DNA from: Knoxdaviesia capensis
Taxonomy: Eukaryota; Ascomycota; Sordariomycetes; Microascales; Gondwanamycetaceae
DNA: 64,000 bases
NCBI GenBank assembly: GCA_001510575.1
Contig: LNGK01000006.1
Coordinates: forward strand, 1,235,565-1,299,564
Direction of reading: 5' to 3'
The notes below the pieces were generated by a model, which did no database searches, had not been told where the DNA came from, and saw only the letters and a program-made list of their open reading frames with translations. Positions 1 to 14,371 of this stretch are shown piece after piece. The translations under genes were made by a program, and so were the position numbers. Within the stretch, counting starts at the first letter, position 1. Each line of letters starts with the position of its first letter.

Positions 1-641
1 ACGTTCTCACCGCCACCTCCACGAACGGCTGCACTCGTAGGCGGTGGGAGAAAAACCAGAACCACGACTCACCACTGGCATTATGCAACGTACAGTAGGT
101 ATGCATGGAAAAACGCCGCTTCTCTCTCTCGCTCATGCAGGAGCCTAGGCTCAGACTGCACTTCGAGTCAGATGTTGACCGAGCTCCAGAAACCAGGAGA
201 CAACCAAGGGTCTGCTGGCTTCATGCACGGCCAAAAGTCACGTCACAGCCAGACAGGCAAACAGAAAATAAACATGGCTGTCCCGTGGGCAAAAGAGAAA
301 GAAAAGGAAGGCCGTCGGCACCTCGGGAGCACAGAAACGAAACGAGCTCCGTGATCCGTGGTCCGTGTGGTTGGGAGGTGAGTTCCTGCAGCCGTGCGGC
401 AAAACCGCGCAGGACGCAGAGCTAGCTGGTTCCCTTGCGAACAGACAGTGGGAATCTGTCGTCATCAGGCTGGCTGTATCAGCTGGAACAAGAAAATTAT
501 GATTGGCATGACGGCAAAAAAAAAAAAAAAAGAAGGCCAGACGGCCAGGAGGCTGATCATCGTGAGAAGAACTGAGGTTGGAAGGGAGATGCGTTGGAAG
601 GACGGCAGGTCGGCATCCAAGAGAGAGGAAGTGCAAGTAGG

Positions 642-680
642 GTTATCGGTATCCGATAAGCCCTGACCGTTATCGGGGTC
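642..680. promoter_or_regulatory. Inverted repeat with three GATA-type sites
   Basis: A 7-bp inverted repeat, TTATCGG-TAT-CCGATAA, is followed after 10 bp by a third TTATCGG copy (670-676) that is itself flanked by GACC/GGTC. Each copy contains CGATAA in one orientation, which fits the HGATAR core bound by fungal GATA-type zinc-finger regulators. No gene start is visible nearby, so a function is not assigned. Confidence 0.3.
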
Positions 681-1397
681 TCTTATTGGCTAGCGGCCTC
701 TTCAACATCATTTGCTAACCCTAGGCAACAAACCCTAATATGCAACGACAAAGCATCTCCTGTCAGACTCCGGAAGAGCAAGCTGTGCCCCAACTGAGCA
801 CCAAAAAGGGGACAGGCACTTGCCCTTTCTTCAGGACTGTCGCCCATCCACTGCGGCTGATCGTTTTGAAGACCACAAAAATTACGCACCGACCGCGATG
901 TGGTGGTGTGCATCTCTACCTTACCACTCGGTGGTCTAACTCAGTCTGCCAGGGTGAGGAAGGCCGAAGCGAAGTGAGATTGATGGATGAACTGGAACAC
1001 AAAGTTCACAGTCAACAGGCAAAATGCTCCCCCCCTCAATGCCGCCGGCCGAGGCTGGAACTGCACGAACGGGCGTAAAAAATTCACCCCGTTCCACCCG
1101 AAAGGCAAAACGAGGCCCAGAACAGAGAGAAAGAAAAAAAAAAGAAAGAAAGAAAGGGGGGAGGACGGTGATGCATTGTACATCGTACATGCTATACCGC
1201 CGGGAGGGGATGCATCAGCGTGTCCGGAACGCCTCGCATATCAAAAACGAGCAAAGCACGGAACTTTCTCATATCATTATCCGGGCGGAGGCGCTTGTCC
1301 TCCTTGTGTTGTATGTAGGGAGGAAGGAATAAAACTCGCACCAGGCTCGTTTTGGAGGTGGTCGGTCTCACCTGCAGGCTGCAGATTTGCAATATAG

Positions 1398-1434
1398 ACA
1401 GTACAGTACAATACTATACTATACTAAACAGTAT
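1398..1434. repeat. TACAGTA / ATACT short-period repeat
   Basis: ACAGTACAGTAC is followed by four tandem five-base units of the type ATACT. It is one of the places where the recurring TACAGTA word of this region sits inside a longer short-period repeat. Confidence 0.5.
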
Positions 1435-1936
1435 CCTGCATATAATCGGACAATATGCATAGTAAAGTGGCATGTGACCGGGGATGGGAGGGGGAGGCGA
1501 CTTTCCTTTTTCTTTTCGTTTATTTTTGTCTTTCCTTTTGCCTAGCCAAGGAACCAATAAACCGGCCGCTTTGTGGGAACCGCCCATGAACAACGGCGTT
1601 GGCACAAGAGTCACACATCTCAAGTTCAAAGTCTCTCGCATCATTCTTGGAAGCTACTGCCCGACGAGGCATAGGTTGAGTCGAGGGAAGCTGCTGCCGT
1701 TGCCATTCCTTGGCGGCTGGTAGGTGTCCCCCCTTCGTTCCTTTCGTGGCTGTGGAATGGGGACTACAGCACCGGTCCCAAGTATCGCCGAGCGAGAGAG
1801 GAATCAGCGATATCCGGGAGGAGAGAACGATGTTTTGCTCGTCGGTCCGTATGGGGAAAAACCCCCCGGCCTAAGATTACGCACCCAGACTTCGGGGCCG
1901 CCCCAGCAGCAAGCAAGAGAGGAGAGACGAGAGGAC

Positions 1937-1977
1937 GATGATGATGATGATGATGAGGAGGAGGAGGAGGAGGAGGA
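1937..1977. repeat. (GAT)n(GAG)n compound microsatellite
   Basis: About six GAT units run directly into about seven GAG units. In some frames this yields Asp/Glu or Ser/His homopolymers, which explains several spurious long open frames around it. Confidence 0.85.
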
Positions 1978-4900
1978 ATGGAGATTTGCTCGCCCTTTGC
2001 CTGGGAACGGAAAGCATGGCACACTCGATGGCAGCTTCCAAAAATGGCCACACTCCTCTTCCCTCTGGTCCATTCCATCACAGGGGTGCGCTTCGCGGCC
2101 TGAACTTCACTCAGTTCCTTCACAACCTTGTCTGCACGCCCCCTCCTTGACTCACACCAGCAGAACGAAAGAAAGAAACCCACAGTTCCCACCTCTGATC
2201 CATGTTTTGTCCCACCATGGCTCTCTGCGCTCCTGCTTCCTCTTGTTCCTCGCTCGTTCCTTTTGCACTTCCTGCTCTGCCCTACCACATCAGCGTGGCT
2301 GCTTTTTTGTGGGGGGATTTGCTGCAATCTGTTTTAATCGACGAACCCCTCCCTGCCGAGATATGTTCATACAGGCCCGCCAAATGGAAAAAATCCCCTT
2401 CTGGTGCGTGCCATGTCTGGTGTAGATTGGATGCGAGCCGGGCTGAGAAACCTCGCTATAAGTTCGGGCCTTTCTTTCCCAGCGTCAACTTCCTCCTCCA
2501 ATATCAAGCCGCCGTCCGGCCGTCTTGTGCTTGCTTGTTCGTGTGCTGTGCTGTGCTGTGCATTCCCGCTTTAGTGGCGTCTGCAACCACTTCCTTTTCG
2601 CCTTGACTGTTTGTATTGATTGTTCGCGGCTCGGGTTCGGCGTTCTGTCTGGTTGAAACTCGCATGGCAACACCAACGCATCCACGAACCGGATAGTGCA
2701 ATCCAACACGCGGGATATAATGTGTGTGTACATCATAGGATGTATCTTTTGGGGGCAGAGTGAGTACTTCTCGCCTTCCCTATGCAGATCTGGCCTGATG
2801 TGCGTGGGAATTATCGCCGTGATGCATTCCCCAGTGCATCCGTGTTCTGGCCCCTCCGCCAGAGAGAGCGGCCGACAGCCGTTGCGTGTGCCTTTTTGCC
2901 ACTTATCCATGGCTTTCCCAGATTTGACACCTTGACTTATGGGCGGGGCCTAGAGGCGTGTGAGGTCACGATTTAGATAGAGGGGGGTACACCGGAAAGT
3001 CAGCTCCTCTTCCTGAGACCAGATATACGGGATCAGGGCGACGGCCTCGTCCCTGCTCGTTGGGTTCGGTGCCTGTTGGAATTCAGCGTTTGGTGGCCGA
3101 GGATGGCTATACGAAGCCGAGAAAGGCGCCAGCCAGATGCGAGCAGGATAAAGAATCCCCTGCGAATAGCCCTGCGCCCACTCACTAAGCTAACAGCCAT
3201 TCGGCGTCTTTTTTGGCTTCCCCTCCCCTGGAACTTGGACTGACTCAATATAATATCAGAGAGAGCAGGAGACGAAGCAGGGAGGGGCCGCCAAGTGCAG
3301 AGCAAGCTGGCATATCGGAAGTTGGGCGGCCTGGTTTTGAATCCCTACAGACCGGAAAGGAATCTGGGTAATTTGCTCGGAGGTGGAATATCACGACCCA
3401 AGTAAATGTGGTGTTTGATGGATGCGGATCCGCAATCTCGAACATTCGAATATTGGACTGGTGTGGATCATCATCCAGACTAAACGAAAGGTCAAGAGAC
3501 AGGAAAAAAAAGCAACAAAAAAAAAAGGTTCATGCGTTCTGCATCGAACAGCCTATAAGCCGAGGAAATAATCACAGATATAGCTCAATCAACTCAATCG
3601 TATCGATAAAAAACCGTTCAGCCGTCTGAAAATTATTTCCTGCATACTGTTCATCCCACCCCCCAAAAAAGGCTGGTGGTCTGGCCCCTCCATCCTTTCT
3701 CTCGTCTCTTTCTCCCAGCCTGATTTGCTCCTGTTGTGGTTACAGTGCCAGTGTCACACAGAAATGCAGAGAAAGGAAGAAACTTCATCACAGGTGACCG
3801 AACATTCTCCCTCTCTCTCCCAGCGCTTCGATGTGGCAAAAGCGAGCGGGCGGGCGGGCGGGGGTCTCGCCCACCCTCCCAACACCAACACCAACACGGC
3901 CCAATATGCGGCCGGAATGCGAGCCCCGGCCATCCCATCTGGCCTGTCAAACAGAAAAATCACAAGGCAAAAAAAAAGAAAAGAAGACAAAACTTGAACT
4001 GTGACGACCTTCCATCCACGTCCCACCCCACTCGGCCGTCCAGTTTCGGCTTAATATACCGACCGTAGATTGCGTGCATGTGGGCTCACTTGACTCTCGC
4101 GCTGTTGCTGCAATATATTATCACCGACCAGCGAACGGGGCTTGCTGAAAGTAATGAAAAAAAAAAGAATGGCCTGTGCATGTTGCATTGGGATATCCGG
4201 CGTTCGACCGCCCTGGCTTTTCCTTTTTTTTGTTCCTTTTGACGGATGTTCCATGGCCCTTGGTGGATCTGCAAATCTGGCCGTTTCGCTCCTGGCTGGC
4301 TGGGGCCCCCATCCATTCATCCCTCCCAAGCCAGCCGACTTGTCATAGAAACACCAATAATCGCTGCTTTTTTTAAAACGACTCGTAATATCATAATTTC
4401 ATCATTGTGGTGAGAGGGGGGTCCCTCGTCCTGGTCCCCATGCACAGGATACACCCCCCCTGACCAGTTCATGGGCGTTTACGAGGGGACGCCCCTCCTC
4501 ACCCCCTCTCTCAATCCCCCGCACAAAACACCCCTGGTGATGAAGAAGTTCTATAAAGTCGAATAATTGTCGCCGCTTGATTTGCCTCTCGGAGATCTGA
4601 CCGTCAAGAAAGGGGAAACCACAGCTGATGACGGCGGGCGGTCACTGAGGCGTGGAAACCGACGATCAGAAGAGAGGGGTGGAAAAGAGGGAGAATGAGA
4701 GAATGAGACCGTGATGAGCGCTTCTTTTGCCTTGTTTAGGTCTATCCTCGTTTGTGTGTCTTAGAGAAGCCGGGTTGGGTGAGGTTCATCCTTCCAGTCT
4801 CTACAGAGACCAGCCGTCCGTCTCACAGCCCCGTTCCCCTCTCCTGCCAATAGTCCACAGCATCAACTTTGATATCGGCCGTCTTTACCCAACGGCGCAA

Positions 4901-7900
4901 TTTATATTGACACACACACACATATTTAGAACCCACCTGAAAACCACAAGAGTCGTAGAGTGCACATCCATGCATTGAGAGGGTTTCGGGCGGGGGTGTC
5001 AATCTAACGTTCCTCACCGCCCCGGCTATTGGTTTTTTTCTTCCCTAAACCAGTATGCCTCCCCCCCCCAAAAAAAAAAAGCGGCGTAGAACACCCCATG
5101 GAATTTTTCAATTTTTTTCTGAAGTCTCCAGAATAAAAGAAAAAAACTGACCAAGGTTCCACAGCCGGAAACAAAAGAGTTCTCCCCCCATCTAATTTAC
5201 GGCCTGTACGTGTCGCCTGTGGTTTTTCCCATGTCGCAAATGAATTCAGTATAAATGGGGAAGAAATGCATACCAGAAAATTCTCTGCTTATTCTTTTCC
5301 GGCCCCGTCTTCGAGATCCTCTCTCGGTAGAGAGTTGTAATTTCCACGTATCTGTACTGTACAGCCTCGCACTTTTTTTTGCGGTGGCCCACCGCCTTCA
5401 TCGCCTGCCCACCGGGGGCGGGGGGCGGCGCTTCGACGGAGACGAGTCCGTGGATACTTAAGTTGCCTAGAGTTACGTACCTTAGTAGGTGGTTATGGAT
5501 CCGGAGACCCCCAAAAGTGCTGGACACACACAAAGTCCCATCGTCGCAATATCCGGGAGTGGCCTTTTGTTTGTTTGCATGGAGCGAGAGAAAGCTCGGC
5601 CCTCGCAGGAGGCCGGACAGCAGGACTTTGTGTGTGGGATGCAAAAGCACCCAGCAAAACAGAGAAGAAGAAAAAAATTTGCCCATGGCTGGGGAGTTTG
5701 TAGCAGTAGCCTGCGGCGTGACCATAGAGGGGGGCCGCGATTGTCGGCCGCATTCTGCGCCTCGTGTTGCGGCGGCTCGTCGCCGATAGGGTGGGCTCGT
5801 TCGGGAAATATGTGCGCAAGGTTGGTTTGTCGGCTGGCCGCGGCTGGGGAAAGAAGAAGCATCCTGTTCCTTTTTCCTTTCTCTCTCCTGTTGGTTCCTG
5901 TCAAACGCAAGCGTGTGTGACAGATACCAGCAATGCACATACGCACACACACACCTGCACATGCACATGCAGTCACAAGTGGTGAGCTGTGATGCTGATG
6001 CGGCCGTCTTGGGCGGCCCTGTTGAGACCGTGGGAGGCGGTGTTGGGCGTTTTGCGCGATACTATAATGTCCGGCTCACCTATCGATGAGGTTCACCCAC
6101 ACTCGCCCTTGTTGAAACCGTCCCAAGCCTCACACGCGGAAATGCACCAACGACTGGGCGAGGCGGAAATACTGTACATACAGTACTGAACATGCAACCT
6201 GGTCTTACATTTTAGATTGAGGGGGTGAGAGTACAGGACAGAGAAACACCTGATTTCCGAAGCTGGGGATTTCCAAGTCCCGAGGCCAACGGCTACAGCA
6301 ACACGACCTACCTACCACAGCCGTGGTGTGTGTGTTCGGTCCTCCAGCTTGAAGCGGTCACCACAGGTAATATCAGGCAAAGGACCCAATAGCAGCTCAC
6401 CACTCCGGATGTGGTGATCTGGCCGTGTATCTCGCCCTGCATCGCTTTCCAAAATGCTTCCTTCTTTGGTCAACCCCGAATGGTTTCGCCCGCCCGCGGT
6501 TCGCCGGGGGTGTGCGAGTGAATGGGGGCCCAGACAACGGAGATTTTACTGGACGGGGAGATTTATTAGCAACTAAACAAAAAGACACGATGTGGTGTCT
6601 GTCAAATGTAGCCTGTTTGGGCATAGCACCGAAGCTTACGATTTGTCTCGCTCTCCGCCCATGCATTCCACACCCAGCACTTCTTCGGTTCTGACGTACG
6701 CCTCCTATACCGGTCTAGCATCAGAAAACGGAAGCCAACGCCGGAGATGCTGTGTTCTTTGAGACTTTATGAACCGGCTCCTTCTGTGAATCCACCGAGG
6801 CAGCCGGCGCCGTACCTTCCCTTCGGGCCTCCTTAACAGTCCAGTAGTAAGTCGCTCGCAAGGGAAGGAGGGACAGCGCTACGTTCACTTGGCCAGCTCG
6901 GCTGCTCCTGCCGTTGCAATCCAGTCCAGTGCATACTAGACGGTTGAGGAAGCCACCACCCGACTTCGGTCACCATTCCCGCCTTCCTCTGCCAAAGCAG
7001 GTGCTGTTACTACTTACCTAATCCAGCTCCTCTGCTGCCGTTTTTTGTACGTGCGAGTTTTCCTCTCTGGACTTCTGCCCCTCTTTTCTTCTTCAATCTT
7101 CACCCTCATTTCTCTCCATCTCGGCGGCTTCATCTGCTTCTGGATCCGATCCGCCCTTTCTGCGCCGCCGACCAACTCCGCAGCCACGCATTCAGTTTCT
7201 TTTAAATGATTGAAAGTTGAAACCATCAATGGTGGTGGTGTTCGTTCACTAAGATATCCTATCAGCAACGCAAATCCCTTCCCCTCCCCCCGTCGGCCCG
7301 GCATGTCCATACATTTCGACTGGCTTGCTGTGCCACTCTGTTCGTCCTCTAGTGTCTGTCTATTTTGTTTCAGGGCGCACAGAGTCAGAGAACGGTTCTA
7401 AACAAGTCAAGGTTGTGTGGGACGATCGTCATTCTTCGTCTCGCACCTTAGACACCTGAACTTGATATGCCCGATTCTCTGGTTATTCAATTATTTTTAT
7501 TCAATTATTTCCTTATTGCGGCTTTAGGTGCTCATCCTCACACGACTGGATCATCACCATCACCACACCTTTCGGAGATACGCTGTTTTTCCTGATCTGA
7601 TACTAATTAATATCGCTTTGTATACACTATTTTGGTCACATCATATCATCCATCACCGCCTCTCCCTCCGGCCCACTCGACTTGCGGTCGCTGCATAAGC
7701 CCGATATCAAACTACCGGACTTATTATAGATCCTTAGTCTACACACTTACGGTCAGGACACTACTGGACGTGGACACGCCAGCCACTCATCCGTCGCGGA
7801 TGCAGCGACGGCATTGCTGTCAAGTCAGAACCGCGCCAGCAGATCACCACACACACATGCATCGTCAGCGAGTAACATGGCCTGCACTGGCCGCCCGCCC

Positions 7901-10900
7901 GCACAAAATCGCTCGTTTGTTGGGCATATACTGTACGCGGTACACACACTCTCGCACACACACTTACCAGCACAGCCACTGCAACTGCAGACGGAAGAAC
8001 CTCCTCCCCTCCCTAGTCGCAGCCGGAACGAACGAATGGTCTTTGAAGAAATCCACAAGTTGTGAGAGAGAGAACCTGGGCCGCTCCATTGTAGGCAACT
8101 AACGGCATGTGCATATGCATGTAACACTCCTCCTATATTGGGTGCTTGTTAATTGTTATGCATGCATTACACTTGTTGTGTTTTCTCTCGTCTTTTTGCT
8201 CCACTCCAGTCACCTTCTCCACCTCGATTCTCCACTGTAGCTCTCCACACATCCACATGTCGGGGTGTCTAAAGTTACATACAAAGAGAGCGAGCGAAGG
8301 AAGTTGGTGGACAACTGAGGAGGCGAGGAAACCGAAGAGAGGAGTTGGAGGAGGGGAGGCGAGACACAGACTGCAAAGGTGTGGGCCGTGGAGCATCCAA
8401 CCGGGGTGGGCTCTTACACTATTTCCTTGCTTTTTGCTGTGTGTTTGCTTTTCAGGACATCGACAGACGCTGTGACATTTAAGCGAATGCATCTGTTTGT
8501 CGATTGGGTCGCGTCCCCATTAAATGCCTGGTGTTACCGTTTTGTATTAAACCGGCCAAAACCATACGATCCATCCGCCATTCCTGCATCCCACCCACCC
8601 TGGAGACTTTGTCGACCGTGGTTGTTCCAGGCCGTGCTTTCAGCCCCTCCAGTAGCAGCATCTTTAGGTGTCGCCCGCGGCGAAGTCCGCCTATACTAAC
8701 CGCTTCTGAGGGTACCCGACTTTACTACCAAAAATCTCTGGCGCGGTGCATTGTCTGGTTCCAGTGTGCCTCCTTTGGGGCGTATTACTGCTACTACCAC
8801 TTCCTTTAGCTTACCGTCCACTTTTCTCTTGCCTCCCTAGGAACCGACACCTCCTAGGAGACTAACAACACCGGCCAGCCCAAGTTCGGCTCTTTTTGTT
8901 CGTGTCTTGCTTCTTTGGTTCTGCTGCACACCCCCCCTCCCCTTCCAGAATGCAACATGTCTCTTTTTTCTCTGGCTTATTACCGAACGCGCGAGAGAAA
9001 GTCGTCCGCAAGTCAGCGAATCAGGGGCCAACCCAAAAAGCCCGATCTGAACAAGTGTTCGTTGTCTAGACTCCCGATCAATTGTTTTGCCTTGGATCAG
9101 TGTGGTCGCCAAACCTGAATCTTCACCTGCAAGGTTCTATCGGCGGCTCACTCAGGATGTGTTCTCATTCTCTGCCCCCTATCGTATCGGCTCTGGTCTG
9201 TTGTTTCTTTGTTTTGCCCTTGGCTCTCGCTGATCCTTCTGCAATCCACAATCGCAAGCCCCTACTCCGTATACACAAGGGGGTGCGTGAACGTTGAGGT
9301 TTGAGGGGAGGGGTCTGGGTGCCGAATATTCCTTTTTTTCTTTGTGGAATATTATTTGGCTGCTCTTCCATATCCCAAAATACTATTGCGTCATCCTGGA
9401 CACACGCAACTCTTCTCCCACTCAAACAAACATCGGTCTAGGCCTGATCCAACCGTTCCTCTGTGTGTCGTTTTCTCCGTTCTCCTACCTCGTCTCCGAT
9501 AGGTTGAATCTCGTTCGTTTTACCTGCGTGATCAACCCAATCTTTTCAGTCCCTGTCCACACACGCTTAAAGGAAATGACTTTCTCTTGTACCTAATAAT
9601 ACCTTACGGTTTAAGGTGGCGGGAACAGCACCTTTCACAGTTCCAGAACGCCCCCTGTCGCTCCCTCCTCCACTGCCTTACCCAGACAGACCCTCCCCTC
9701 CTCCCACCTCCACACGGCCCCATCCCCGTCAATGTGCCATGGCCAAATATAACCGAGACCAGTTATTATGCTATGATCACACAGTTCACACACTACGCAG
9801 ATGATATTCCGTGCTTGCACGAGGTGGCCCTCAAGCATCAGCCAGCTAAGCTGGTCCATTTTTTTTGTCTCCTTTTTTTAGGTCTCTCCTTGGGTTCCAT
9901 CCAGTTTTGCTGCTGCTGCTCTCGCTAGGAGCTAATGCCTCTCTCCTGCAATCTGCAATGGTACGGCCGGTGATAATACTGTAGCAAAGATGCATGGACG
10001 GGCAATAGTGAGGAGTGAGAAGTGGGAACCGTTAAAGACGACCAGTCCAGCCACATTCGGAAGCTCCATCCTGTTGTAGCATTTGCGGCTCGACTGAGCA
10101 GCGGCGGCAGCAGCAAAACAAACGTTAATGAAGCAAGGAGGCAGAAGGGAGTCGTCTAAGGCGGTTTGCAGATCTAGGGAGAGCGAGACAAGCCATCCAT
10201 CCATCCATCCACCGCCCAATTTTAGAGTTGCTTTATTTCCAAGCTGTCTCTGTTTTCTCGAATGATCAGAGGAGGTCCCGCCGCTACGCTACTATGAGCT
10301 ACTGACTTATACTTGGCGGAGCATCAAGGATTCGCTCTCTCTTCCCCCTGGGGTCTAGATTCTGAGATTGGCCAAGGTGCTTTTTCTCATGAGACAAGAC
10401 GGCGTCAAAAAGGAAGCAAAACGTCTAGCGTTGTGAAAGGAGCTGACACGAGCAACAACGCCACCAAACAGACCCTCCTCCATTCTCCATTTTAAGAACG
10501 CCGACCGACACTTGTTTGTAATTTGTGGAGAGGACCAAAGACTTTGGTTAACGAAACTCGGCCGTCTGGGGCCCTCGGTTTCTCGTGAGTGGTCGGAGCC
10601 AGCAGCAGTCGTACCATAGGTATCAGGGAGGTTATAATACAGTCAATGAAGTTTGAACACGGACACTTTTTAGCGCTTGATGATATTAGCTAGATCAGTC
10701 CGAGATGGCTGATGGGGAGGGGGAATGGTCGATCGTACACTACAGGCCCCCTTTTTCTTTTTTTCTTTTTCCTTTTTTTTTCCGTCTTTGGGGGTGTGAA
10801 AGTGAAAGTGAAAGAAGGTCAAGAAGGGGGTGGTGGTTGAAGATTTGCCCTGCTCGCGACGCTGGGATTGTGGTCGGTTGTCCGTGTGGTGGTGGTGGTG

Positions 10901-13900
10901 GTGGTCTCTTTGGAATCTTACCGGACCGGGTGAGGAGGACAGGGCCGGACTCCCTGCTCAGGCCAACAGTGGTTGGCGGAAGACAGAGTCTTGTCACAGG
11001 CCAGGACCCAAAGGCAAACCTGACGGTACCCGTCGTCAGCGAACCGAAAGTGCAGCAGAGTCTGAGAAACAGGCCGCGGTCTGTCCCCCTGCCCTGACGA
11101 CAACCCCCCCCCCAGTCAGCGAAGCACATATTATCACTTATACCCTGGATATCAGGGCCTGGGTAGTGCTGCCGTTGTCCCTTTTTTGCTTGCTTCTTCC
11201 ATTTGGGATTCTGCAAGTCGGGCTGAACCCGACGGCGGCAGGGGTCAGTGAAAAAGGCACGCGGGCGGGCAGACCCAGAGCACGCACGGCACAGAGCCTC
11301 CCCCCCCCTCGGCCCCCCCCCCTACCTGCCTGTCTGCTACAGCTCGTGATTTGCTTTGCGGTGGGTAGGGAAGCTACAGTATATGCTTGCGTGCCAACCG
11401 AAGGATCGTTCGTGGTCGCAGAAGGACAGCATGTTCAGCCCAGGTCGGGCTGGTGCTGACCGGCTCCGGGAGGAGCTGGCTGAGGTCGGCGACGTTTTCC
11501 TTTCGTGCAATCCTATTGATGGTTTCTCACCACTCAAGCGCGCGCCCCATGGATGGATCATGTATTATCCTGTTGGAGCGGCGGTGATCGGCGTATGTAA
11601 GACAAGTCTTCTGCTTTCCGTTTTGTTGGTTGTCTTTGTTTTTTTTAGGACGCGAGGGAGGAGTCTTCCTTCACGTCTTACCACATGCAGTATGTACTGT
11701 AGTAGCAGGAACAGGACGATCATGGGGAGGAGTCCTTCAAAAACAGAAGGATGTTTTTGAGGCGAGGCCAGTATCTCCTAAGTCAGGGACATATGAAAGG
11801 GGGCCAAAGACCGATAGATACCCGGGCCAGTGTCCTGTGAAGTCTATCCAGGTGAGCTTGATCCGCCGTACAAGGGGGGGGAGTGGTTGGGCGCGCAGCG
11901 CCGCTCGTGCACAGCAAAGGCAGCCAGCATTAGCATGGCTTTTAATCTATTTATACGGAGGGATGGACGTAACCGCCACCCATGGCGAGTGAGACTTTGA
12001 GGAAAAGGAAGGGGAGAGAATGAAGATTGCCCGTGGTTCAGGCTGGTTTGGCATATATCGCGCTCCCAGACGAGGCGGTAATGAGCGGTCCCTCCATCCA
12101 GCGTGTGGGTGGGGATTTTTGGAGGGGGGGACCTGGCATCCTGGCCACATGAAAAATGATGCAGTGACGATGGATGTGGACAAACAGAAGGCAAAACGGT
12201 CAATGTTACATTTCACACGAGGGGGGCGCGATATGATGATCCTGGGTGGATTTGGTTAGATGTTACAGTTGTTCCTAAAGCATAAGATAGAAAATATAAA
12301 AATAATAAAGGCCAGGCCAAGGCAAGCCCCCCGAAAGGCCCGGCGGCGTTTGTCCCAGGCAGGCTGTTTTGGGGTGTTTTCCCGCCTTGTCCGTTCGCCG
12401 GCTCCCAGCGCTGATCGGAGGCTAGCCACCGCAGCACATAACCCCCGCTAACCCTTCGGCCACCAACTTCACCCTAACATCCCGACCCTAGGAGGTTATG
12501 AGGGACAGTGTAAAATGCAAATCCCGGAGGTCTTGTCTCCCATAGTTCCTGAAATAGTGCTTGCCAGGTCTGGCTGGGCATTTGATTCAAGCCCAACGGA
12601 GGCCGTCCGTGTGTGATAACGTCGCACTGCCGGCCAGGGTGGCCAAGTGTGCGTGTGTTTTGGGAATCGGTGCAGTGCAACGCTACCCGACCCCCGGTAG
12701 GGAACAAAAGTATCACGGTTGGCGGTGGCCAGCTAGTATAGTACAGCGAAAAAAGGCAATATCACCTCTCTCTTTCTCCTCTCGGACACACGCAGGGAGG
12801 GATCCAAACGAGCGATGTGGAGAGACTGGAACCGTGCAAGAGCGAGACGAAGGGCTGACACCGGAGGAGATGATATGATGATCAGAGGGTTTTTTTTTTT
12901 TCTTTTTCTAGCCAGAGCTATAGCATGCATATCCTTCGTATAGCGGCCCGGGCCCCCCCCCCTTCTTTCGACAGGCCGCATCCAGGCGAGAGAAGACGAG
13001 CTGGGGGGGGGTCAGGGAAGTGTGCATCGTATCATCGAGATGTGACTGTCTGACTGTCTGCGAGGGCCGGGAATCACACGTCCATCTGGGCCATGGGGAA
13101 AAGCGACACATAACCGGATGCTCGAGCAGTTCGCTATCACCCCAAGCACCAGCTGGAGTACCCGTTCGGGCAATCGGACGTCGCCCGTCTTCTCCGTGTT
13201 TGGCCATCAGATATCGTCACATCACGAGCTTGGAAAGAAGGGTGAGAACAGACACATCGCCAAAACCGCCCCCTCCGTGAATTTTGAACCAAATGCATTG
13301 ATGGCCCCGGTGACACCTGTTTCTCGCTCTGGGAGACTGCCACACTGGGAAATGTGTCGTCACTTTTTGTTCCTTGGTCCCTTATTCATTTATTCCTTTG
13401 CATTATTTCATTATTTCTGGTCTTTTGTTTTCAAACGAACGGGCGGCGGTCCGTCCGGGGTGACCGGATATCGTCCCTGGCCCTGGGCCCTGGGCTTGGG
13501 TCGGTCGGTGGCTTCTGGCTACTGGACAGGCTTTAGGTTGGTCGGTGCTGGGATCAAACTGCGGTTCTTTTGGGTTTAGTTGCAAGAGGAAAAAGAAAAC
13601 TGGAACTGGCAAGCGAGCGAGCTGGTGGACAGACACGACCATGATGGCAAAGCGAGATTTGGTGACGAGAGAAGAGAAGGTCTAGACAAGGGGGGGGGGA
13701 CCTAGGCTTTTTTCTTTCTTTTTGTCTTGGAGAATCAGGAGAGCAGGATCGTCTCTCGACGTCAGTTGTGGATGAGAGGGGATTTTTTTTAAGTCAAAGA
13801 GATTTCCTTCCGATGGTGGTGTTGCCAAACTTACCGTACAGTGCACTTCCATCCGTCGTTCGCTTGTAGGTGAGAAGTAAGTACGGTACTGTCGTCCGCA

Positions 13901-14330
13901 GTCGCTGCTGCGTCTATCGCCGGCGCTATGTGCGGCACGGGACCTGCGAATGCCTTCCTTCGTTCCATTCCTCCTCGCAAGCACACGTCAGCTCCGGTCC
14001 GGCGGTGTTGGTCCTGTTTTGGCCTGTCTGGGTACCGGACTACCACCAGAACCGTGGTTTTCTCTTAGGTAAAAAGACATAAAAGAAACTAAAAAAATTG
14101 AATTTTCGAATAAATTGGTGGCCCGCCGTTGGAGTGGTTTCTTTGGCGATATTAAATACGGGGCAGTACCGAGGACTGGCGCGTTGGTATGTCCCTGGAT
14201 CCCGGGGCTCCTTTCACGCTTGGGTTTCTTCTTCACCGGCCCCGGAAGGCCCGGTGGGACAGTTCGATGTTATTTTATTTCTGAGAGCCCTTTTTTTGGT
14301 TCTTGGTTCCGCTTCAATATTGGTTTTCGG

Positions 14331-14371
14331 GTACTAAGTACAGTACTGTACAGTACTTACAGTACAGTACT
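14331..14371. repeat. Cluster of overlapping GTACTGTA/TACAGTAC palindromes
   Basis: Five overlapping TACAGTA/TACTGTA words occur within 31 bases, starting at 14339, 14344, 14349, 14358 and 14363. Several pairs form perfect short palindromes such as GTACTGTAC. This is the densest point of a word scattered over the first 29 kb. The block could fold as a hairpin or act as a multimeric binding site. Confidence 0.7.

Noticed and set aside
1724..2425. Open frame of 233 codons
   Set aside because: It spans a (GAT)n(GAG)n microsatellite giving Asp/Glu runs, with an equally long frame on the other strand and no motif.
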